Below are positions 5,545-9,783 of a stretch of 9,783 nucleotides of DNA, one piece after another. How positions within the stretch are numbered: position 1 is the first letter of the stretch; the number at the start of each line of letters is the position of its first letter. The DNA lies in contig JAUVYZ010000053.1 in NCBI GenBank assembly GCA_030602845.1, positions 1-9,783 on the forward strand, written 5' to 3'. The DNA comes from Phycisphaerae bacterium (lineage in GTDB: Bacteria; Planctomycetota; Phycisphaerae; Sedimentisphaerales; Anaerobacaceae). Below the pieces are notes generated by a model, which was not told the origin of the DNA, searched no databases, and saw only the letters and a list, made by a program, of their open reading frames with translations. The position numbers and the translations under genes are program-made.

Positions 5545-7502
5545 AAAGATGGCACGTCCTGGTGACGGTTTGGATTTTACTGCTCGTTTTGCCGTCTTTT
5601 GCAGTTGAGCAAGCACGCGTTTCGAGTCAGGTTAAATCCGGCACTTTCTTTGTCGCTACAAATGGCAATGATTCCTGGTCGGGCCGAATACCGCAGCCCA
5701 ATGCGAAGCGCACGGATGGTCCGTTCGCCACGCTTCACGCCGCGTGCCGCGCGGCAAGAAAGCTGGGCATAAAACAACCGCGAAAGGTCATTGTTCGGGC
5801 TGGACGGTATTTTTTCGACAAGCCGTTGGTGCTAAATGATAAAGACGCCGGGCTGACCATAGAATCGGCACCGGGGGCTACGGTCTGTATCTATGGCGGC
5901 CGGGAAGTGGCCGGCTGGAAAAAAGACGGCGAGAAATTCTACTTAGTGACACTACCCAGGGTTAAGGAGGGAAAGTGGGACTTCCGATGTCTCGTGGTGA
6001 ATGGGCGCTTTTGCCGGCGTGCCCGCCTGCCGGAGAAAGGCTTTTTCAAACACCTTAGTAGTTTCAATGTGCCCTGGATGACCAGTACGGGCGGCGGATG
6101 GAAGCGCAAACCGACGAATGAGGAGCTGACCACATTGAAATACCGCTCTGAAGACCTTGGCTCCCGGCTGGACATTAACAATGCGGAACTGACCGTCTAT
6201 CATATGTGGGACGAATCACTGGTCGGTGTGTCCGCTATGGACACGAAATCCCGGACCCTGACCTTTGCCAATCCTGCAGGGCACCCGCCGGGGGCGTTCG
6301 GTGTCAAAAAGTACGTCGTCTGGAACGTGCGAGAAGGAATGACCAGGCCGGGCCAGTGGTGTCTCGACCGCACGGCCGGCAAGCTGGTCTATTGGCCTCT
6401 GCCCGGAGAGGATATGAGTAAAGCGCTGGTTTTGGCCCCGACCATCGAATCCATTATTCGGATTCAAGGCACCAGGGGCAAGCCGGCTATGGGCATAACC
6501 ATTCGCGGCCTGACGCTCTCGGTTACAACCACTCCGCTCAAGGCGGGGGGCTTCGGTGCGGGAAAGTTCGATGGGGCCGTCTCTGTGGTTTCTGCCGAGA
6601 GCTGCCGTCTTCTTGACCTCGAAATCGTCAATGTCGGCGGCCAGGGCATCAAAGTCTCTGGTAAGGGCCTGCGTATCGAAAATTGCCACGTCCATCACAC
6701 CGGTGCCTGCGGCATCAGGTTCAGCGGAGAAGGAGTCATTGTTGCCGACAATCACATCCACGACGTCGGCCTTACCTATCCCAGTGCCATTGGGCTCCAG
6801 GGCGGCGGCAAGGACGCCGAGATAAGCCACAACGAAATCCACGACACGCCCTACACGGCCATCAACTGCGGCGGACAAAATAACCGCATCGAACACAATC
6901 TGATTTATCGCGCAATGCTGGAGCTCCACGACGGCGGCGGTATCTACTGTTTCGCAGGTAAGAATCTGGTATTGCGGGGCAATTTCATCCGGGACATCAT
7001 CGACACCGGCGGCTATGGCGCCTCGGCTTACTACCTCGATGAGCGGTCTGAGAACTGCCTGGTCGAGGGCAACCTGTCGCTTCGTGTGGCCAGACCGTCG
7101 CACAACCATATGGCGAACAACAACACCATCCGCAACAATGTTTTTATCATTGACGCAGACGCGAGACTCACATTTCCCAGGTCGTCGAACTACGTCTTTG
7201 AGAAAAACATCATCTACGCAAAGGGCGGGATTACACTGGAAAACGCTGATGCGATAACGACATTCCGGAACAACATCCTGTTCAGCGCAAAAGGCAAAGT
7301 GCAGTGTCAGAAGCTTGAAAGGTACAGCCGAAAAGGCACCTATTCGCTTGAGCCCGAGAATGGAAACCTGCTGGTCGACCCGCTCCTTGTTGAGTTCGAC
7401 AAAGGCAGGGTCAGCGTTGCCGCCGAATCTCCCGTACTCAAGCTGGGCATAAAAACGGTCGATGTCAGCTCTGCGGGTCGGCGTCCTCGAATTGACGATT
7501 GA
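5541..7502 (+). CDS. Secreted GH141-like right-handed beta-helix protein
   Basis: A 653-residue exported protein. Residues 1-21 are a signal peptide ending near SFA. The mature start FFVATNGNDSWSGR (36-49), then DGPFATL (59-65), is the opening typical of GH141-like and related beta-helix enzymes. Residues about 85-300 make a beta-rich insert region with GQWCLDRTAGKLVYWP (271-286). Residues about 310-590 are PbH1 beta-helix rungs with repeated N-x-I/L-x turns and the motifs DGGGIYC (464-470) and YYLDERS (497-503). Known GH141 members include an alpha-L-fucosidase acting on rhamnogalacturonan II and a xylanase; substrate here is not provable. ATG 5541 is chosen: AAGGAG at 5528-5533, and ATGA overlap with the GH127 stop, implying translational coupling. 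An upstream GTG at 5508 is less likely. The stop lies in a heptamer repeat. Confidence 0.85.
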   Translation: MKRWHVLVTVWILLLVLPSFAVEQARVSSQVKSGTFFVATNGNDSWSGRIPQPNAKRTDGPFATLHAACRAARKLGIKQPRKVIVRAGRYFFDKPLVLNDKDAGLTIESAPGATVCIYGGREVAGWKKDGEKFYLVTLPRVKEGKWDFRCLVVNGRFCRRARLPEKGFFKHLSSFNVPWMTSTGGGWKRKPTNEELTTLKYRSEDLGSRLDINNAELTVYHMWDESLVGVSAMDTKSRTLTFANPAGHPPGAFGVKKYVVWNVREGMTRPGQWCLDRTAGKLVYWPLPGEDMSKALVLAPTIESIIRIQGTRGKPAMGITIRGLTLSVTTTPLKAGGFGAGKFDGAVSVVSAESCRLLDLEIVNVGGQGIKVSGKGLRIENCHVHHTGACGIRFSGEGVIVADNHIHDVGLTYPSAIGLQGGGKDAEISHNEIHDTPYTAINCGGQNNRIEHNLIYRAMLELHDGGGIYCFAGKNLVLRGNFIRDIIDTGGYGASAYYLDERSENCLVEGNLSLRVARPSHNHMANNNTIRNNVFIIDADARLTFPRSSNYVFEKNIIYAKGGITLENADAITTFRNNILFSAKGKVQCQKLERYSRKGTYSLEPENGNLLVDPLLVEFDKGRVSVAAESPVLKLGIKTVDVSSAGRRPRIDD

Positions 7503-7515
7503 CGATTGAAAATCG
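7491..7515 (+). repeat. Heptamer tandem repeat (ATTGACG) and small hairpin at the GH141-like stop
   Basis: ATTGACG at 7491-7497 and 7498-7504 is followed by a partial third unit ATTGA at 7505-7509. The stop codon TGA (7500-7502) is contained in the repeat, so the last residues IDD are repeat-encoded. CGATT (7503-7507) pairs with AATCG (7511-7515) around GAA. The hairpin is weak and has no T run, so it is unlikely to terminate alone. This is the second 7-bp array in the window with a different unit. Confidence 0.7.
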
Positions 7516-7538
7516 AGCGAGAGCGTGAAATTTTATTC

Positions 7539-7567
7539 TTGACCCCTTAACCGGTCTTTGTTAAAAG
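7539..7567 (+). promoter_or_regulatory. Promoter of the DUF4870 gene
   Basis: TTGACC (7539-7544), 17 nt, TAAAAG (7562-7567), the same hexamers and spacing as at 3480-3508. The leader is about 43 nt. A clear RBS, AAAGGA at 7603-7608, precedes the ATG at 7617. Confidence 0.6.
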
Positions 7568-7616
7568 AAAATCGGTTTGTTAAGTCAAATATAACTTAAT
7601 CGAAAGGAATTGGACT

Positions 7617-8081
7617 ATGGCAGAAGTGAACGAAACCCCGGAGCCGGCAGAAGAATCAGCCGGTGAACAGCCCACGGGCAAGGAGCAGCCCGCAGGCACG
7701 GAAGAACCCGCCGGTGCCGAACAGCCCAAAGATGTTCAAGAGGCCCAGGCACCTAAAGAAGTCAGTAAAGATGCCCGTATGTGGGCGATGTTGTGCCATC
7801 TTTTGGCTATCTTTACCAGCTTTATTGCTCCTTTGATTATCTGGCTGGTGAAGAAAGACGAGGACCCATTTATTGACAATCAAGGTAAGGAAGCACTGAA
7901 CTTTCAGATTACGGTGGCTATTGCGATGGTTGTGTCATGGTTGCTGACTGCTATTTGTATTGGAATTTTCCTGCTCTTTGCTGTGTGTGTTGCAAACCTG
8001 GTCTTTTGCATCATGGGCACTGTAAAGGCAAATAGCGGTGTAGCTTATCGCTATCCGGTCAGTATCCGGTTCATTAAGTAA
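7617..8081 (+). CDS. DUF4870 domain membrane protein with Pro/Glu-rich N-terminus
   Basis: A 154-residue protein. Residues 1-50 are acidic, Pro/Glu/Ala-rich and disordered; 16-38 is a degenerate repeat of six residues (G-x-E-Q/E-P-A). From about residue 51 comes a DUF4870 domain: KDARMWAMLCHLLAIF, first helix about 57-77, then KKDEDPFIDNQGKEALNFQIT, the family's hallmark loop leading into the second helix, then a third helix and a conserved end YRYPVSIRFIK. The family is an inner-membrane three- or four-helix protein of unknown function, often in small stress or envelope contexts. Start ATG 7617 is supported by AAAGGA 8 nt upstream. It has its own promoter and looks monocistronic. Confidence 0.92.
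   Translation: MAEVNETPEPAEESAGEQPTGKEQPAGTEEPAGAEQPKDVQEAQAPKEVSKDARMWAMLCHLLAIFTSFIAPLIIWLVKKDEDPFIDNQGKEALNFQITVAIAMVVSWLLTAICIGIFLLFAVCVANLVFCIMGTVKANSGVAYRYPVSIRFIK
7662..7730 (+). repeat. Degenerate 18-bp coding repeat in the DUF4870 gene
   Basis: Successive six-residue units GEQPT (one residue short), GKEQPA, GTEEPA and GAEQPK are encoded by related 18-bp stretches with GARSARCCC cores. They lie in the disordered N-terminal tail and probably arose by local duplication. Such tails tolerate copy-number change. Confidence 0.55.
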
Positions 8082-8117
8082 AAATTTAGTCGGCGGCAAC
8101 GGGAATTAACTAACCAC

Positions 8118-8266
8118 GTGCCGGTATATGATTTCTCATCAAGTCGCAGATTGGCGTGTGTGCTATTGCTTTTTGCGCTCTCATAGGTCACAAGGTGCTG
8201 ATAGTAGGCGGGCTGATTGCTGTGATGCCTTTGACTGGCCTTTGTTTAGAAAAGCACAAGACATAA
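8118..8266 (+). pseudogene. Possible frameshifted tiny membrane protein
   Basis: From GTG 8118 one frame reads MPVYDFSSSRRLACVLLLFAL and stops at 8184. The frame one base back carries on from the TTTTT run (8170-8174) as ALIGHKVLIVGGLIAVMP then LTGLCLEKHKT, ending at TAA 8264-8266. Adding one T to the run joins both halves into a 49-residue protein with two hydrophobic stretches. The end, GG-L-I-A-V-x-P-L-T-G-L-C, weakly recalls the DUF2892/YgaP membrane segment, although it would be shorter than that family. There is no strong RBS. It may be a decayed gene, an assembly error in a homopolymer, or chance. Confidence 0.3.
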
Positions 8267-8374
8267 AGCTTTGGTCTTTGGTCTGTAGTATTTGTCGGCT
8301 TGTCGCGTCATTTATTCATCAATGACTGCTCGATAAATAGCGAGCCGGCAGGTCAGTTCAAGTATCTAAAAACG

Positions 8375-8384
8375 GGAGAGGAGG
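8375..8384 (+). promoter_or_regulatory. Strong RBS that fixes the sulfatase start
   Basis: GGAGAGGAGG ends 7 nt before ATG 8392. It decides the start upstream of repeat copy B. No ATG, GTG or TTG lies in frame between Met5 (8404) and the Tat motif, so the repeat must be translated if the leader is. Confidence 0.85.
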
Positions 8385-8391
8385 TCATTTA

Positions 8392-9783
8392 ATGAAATCT
8401 AAAATGAACCCCGTTAGAGGGACCCCGCTTTGCGGGAACCCAAATTCTATAAGCCGGGAACATCCTGCCAAAAGGAAGATTTCTAACGGTATAAACCGGC
8501 GGGAATTTATCAAGGCAATAGGCCTTGGGGCGGCGGCGCTGACGATGCCGGGCTGTGCGGGCGTCGCCGGGCGAATTTCGGGCAAGGCGTCCGGGGACAA
8601 ACCGAACTTTATTATCATATTCTGCGATGACGCGGGCTACGCCGATGTCGGCTGTTTCGGAGCGAAAGGATTTGAAACGCCGAATCTGGACCGTATGGCC
8701 GCCGAGGGTGTGCGCTTCACGGATTTCTACGTTGCTGCCGCCTCGTGCACGCCGTCGCGCGCGGCACTGATGACCGGCTGCTATCCGCAGCGTGTGGGCC
8801 TGCCGCACGTGCTCGGCCCGAAAGCAAAAATCGGCATCAGCAGCGGGGAACAGACAATCGCAGAGCTCCTCAAGTCGCGCGGGTACGCGACGGCTTGCTA
8901 TGGTAAGTGGCACCTGGGGCATCATCCTGAGTTCCTGCCGAAGCGTCACGGTTTTGATGATTACTTCGGCCTGCCTTACTCGAACGATATGTGGCCGCAC
9001 CACCCGACTAATAAGAGCTTCCCCGACCTGCCGCTGGTTGAAGGCGAAAATATCATCGAATACAACCCCGACCAGACGAAGTTGACCACGTGGTATGCTG
9101 AGCGGGCTGTCAAGTTTATTGAGGCCAATTCGGACCGACCGTTTTTTCTTTATGTGCCGCACTCGATGCCGCACGTGCCGCTGTATGTTTCGGATAAGTT
9201 TAAGGGCAAGTCGAAGCAGGGGCTGTACGGCGACGTCATTATGGAAATCGACTGGTCGGTGGGTCAGATTCTTTCGACGCTGAAACGATTGGGCATTGAT
9301 GAACAAACGCTGGTGATGTTTACATCGGATAACGGGCCGTGGCTGAGCTACGGCGACCATGCCGGCTCGGCCAGGCCGCTTCGTGAGGGCAAGGGCACGA
9401 CGTTTGATGGTGGCCAGCGGGAGCCGTGTATCATCCGCTGGCCTGGCAGAATCCCTGGCGGGACGGTCTGTGATGAGCCTGCTTCTGCGATGGACGTCCT
9501 GCCGACGCTGGCGAAACTGGCCGGAGCAGAGTTGCCCGCCCTGCGCATCGATGGCAAGGACATCTGGTCGCTGATGTCGGGACAACCCGGGGCCACGAGT
9601 CCGCACGAGGCGTTCTTCTACTACCGCGGCTGGGCGCTGGAGGCAGTCCGCAGCGGCAGATGGAAGCTTCACCTGCCGCACAGCTACCGCACGTTAGGTG
9701 GACGACCCGGCGGCACAGGCGGTAAACCAGTCAAATACGAGCAGGCCAAAATCGGCCTGGCACTGTTCGACCTGGAAAAAGAC
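8392..9783 (+). CDS. Formylglycine-dependent sulfatase, S1 family (3' partial)
   Basis: The first 464 residues of an arylsulfatase-type enzyme; the gene runs off the right edge. It removes sulfate esters from substrates, probably polysaccharide. Active-site pattern: Asp79-Asp80 (calcium ligands, IIFCDD), C-T-P-S-R at 119-123 (Cys119 is oxidised to formylglycine by a maturase), GKWHLG at 171-176 (Lys172, His174), HSMPH at 257-261, SDNG at 312-315 (Asp313, Asn314), and GKGTTFDGGQREP with Lys334. The leader has NRREFI (Arg36-Arg37) and a hydrophobic stretch, then MPGC with Cys55, so it is a Tat-type lipoprotein signal. The n-region before the twin Arg is unusually long (35 residues) because residues 5-18 are encoded by a palindromic repeat. 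Start 8392 is fixed by GGAGAGGAGG. The S1 subfamily and substrate cannot be told from the sequence alone. Confidence 0.95.
   Translation, partial: MKSKMNPVRGTPLCGNPNSISREHPAKRKISNGINRREFIKAIGLGAAALTMPGCAGVAGRISGKASGDKPNFIIIFCDDAGYADVGCFGAKGFETPNLDRMAAEGVRFTDFYVAAASCTPSRAALMTGCYPQRVGLPHVLGPKAKIGISSGEQTIAELLKSRGYATACYGKWHLGHHPEFLPKRHGFDDYFGLPYSNDMWPHHPTNKSFPDLPLVEGENIIEYNPDQTKLTTWYAERAVKFIEANSDRPFFLYVPHSMPHVPLYVSDKFKGKSKQGLYGDVIMEIDWSVGQILSTLKRLGIDEQTLVMFTSDNGPWLSYGDHAGSARPLREGKGTTFDGGQREPCIIRWPGRIPGGTVCDEPASAMDVLPTLAKLAGAELPALRIDGKDIWSLMSGQPGATSPHEAFFYYRGWALEAVRSGRWKLHLPHSYRTLGGRPGGTGGKPVKYEQAKIGLALFDLEKD
8405..8445 (+). repeat. Palindromic dispersed repeat, copy B (translated)
   Basis: 41 nt, 35 columns identical to copy A at 231-270. 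CCCGC and GCGGG form a perfect 5-bp stem around TTT, with GGG and CCC pairing outside an AC/AA internal loop. It begins on the second base of Met5 and encodes NPVRGTPLCGNPN in the sulfatase leader. Stem pairing differs in detail from copy A. Confidence 0.8.

Larger units (their letters stand above)
8082..8391 (+). other. Intergenic region before the sulfatase
   Basis: 310 nt without an intact convincing gene. It holds the frameshifted small membrane protein remnant at 8118-8266, a direct pair CTTTGGT at 8269-8282, a stem GCTCG/CGAGC at 8328-8345 with an 8-nt loop, and the sulfatase RBS. A frame open at 8128-8325 encodes no recognisable protein. No strong promoter was found, so the sulfatase promoter is undefined. 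Confidence 0.5.

Noticed and set aside
6216..7109. A 297-codon antisense frame opposite the beta-helix gene
   Set aside because: The plus-strand protein has signal peptide, beta-helix rungs and an RBS; this is its shadow.
8328..8345. GCTCG/CGAGC hairpin before the sulfatase as a terminator or riboswitch part
   Set aside because: Five base pairs, an 8-nt loop and no T run; no known riboswitch core was recognised around it.
8389..9681. A 430-codon open frame on the minus strand opposite the sulfatase
   Set aside because: It is the antisense shadow of a gene with a full sulfatase active site; the protein is Arg-rich, without recognisable domains, and has no ribosome binding site.

Overview
The window looks like a piece of a Planctomycetota chromosome, most likely from the Phycisphaerae side of the phylum. 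This is inferred from the gene mix, not from a marker gene. Typical traits are a formylglycine sulfatase with a Tat-type lipoprotein leader, a GH127 lipoprotein next to a secreted GH141-like beta-helix protein, a DUF4870 protein, and heptameric tandem repeats in and beside genes. Base composition is mixed and moderate in GC. No tRNA or rRNA gene was recognised.

Layout. (1) Positions 3-233: the C-terminal end of a + strand gene that begins outside the window. (2) Positions 234-796: a long non-coding stretch. It starts with a 40-nt palindromic repeat overlapping the stop codon, carries five DnaA-box-like 9-mers (one a perfect TTATCCACA) and ends in an AT-rich segment; it is a candidate replication origin. 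(3) Positions 797-1807: a pterin-binding methyltransferase-like protein interrupted in frame by an array of 7-bp repeats plus a hairpin. (4) On the minus strand at 1814-3357: a ZIP metal transporter (zupT-like), then, after a gap holding its own promoter candidate, a tight pair of a two-helix membrane protein and a YbjQ/UPF0145 protein. (5) On the plus strand at 3568-7502: a translationally coupled pair (ATGA overlap), a GH127 lipoprotein and a GH141-like beta-helix protein. (6) Positions 7617-8081: a DUF4870 membrane protein. (7) Positions 8082-8391: about 310 nt with a probable frameshifted remnant of a tiny membrane protein and the strong RBS of the next gene. (8) Positions 8392-9783: an S1 sulfatase open at the right edge. 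Its first codons are a second copy of the palindromic repeat, translated as part of the leader.

How the genes fit together. The GH127/GH141-like pair and the sulfatase, perhaps also the partial first gene, point to cell-envelope and periplasmic breakdown of complex, possibly sulfated or pectin-like polysaccharide. The zupT, two-helix protein and YbjQ genes form a separate minus-strand group with a possible metal or envelope role. Two almost identical sigma70-type promoters (TTGACC, 17 nt, TAAAAG) precede the GH127 operon and the DUF4870 gene. The most unusual features are the dispersed palindromic repeat that has become protein-coding in the sulfatase leader, the heptamer insertion inside the methyltransferase, and the DnaA-box cluster.
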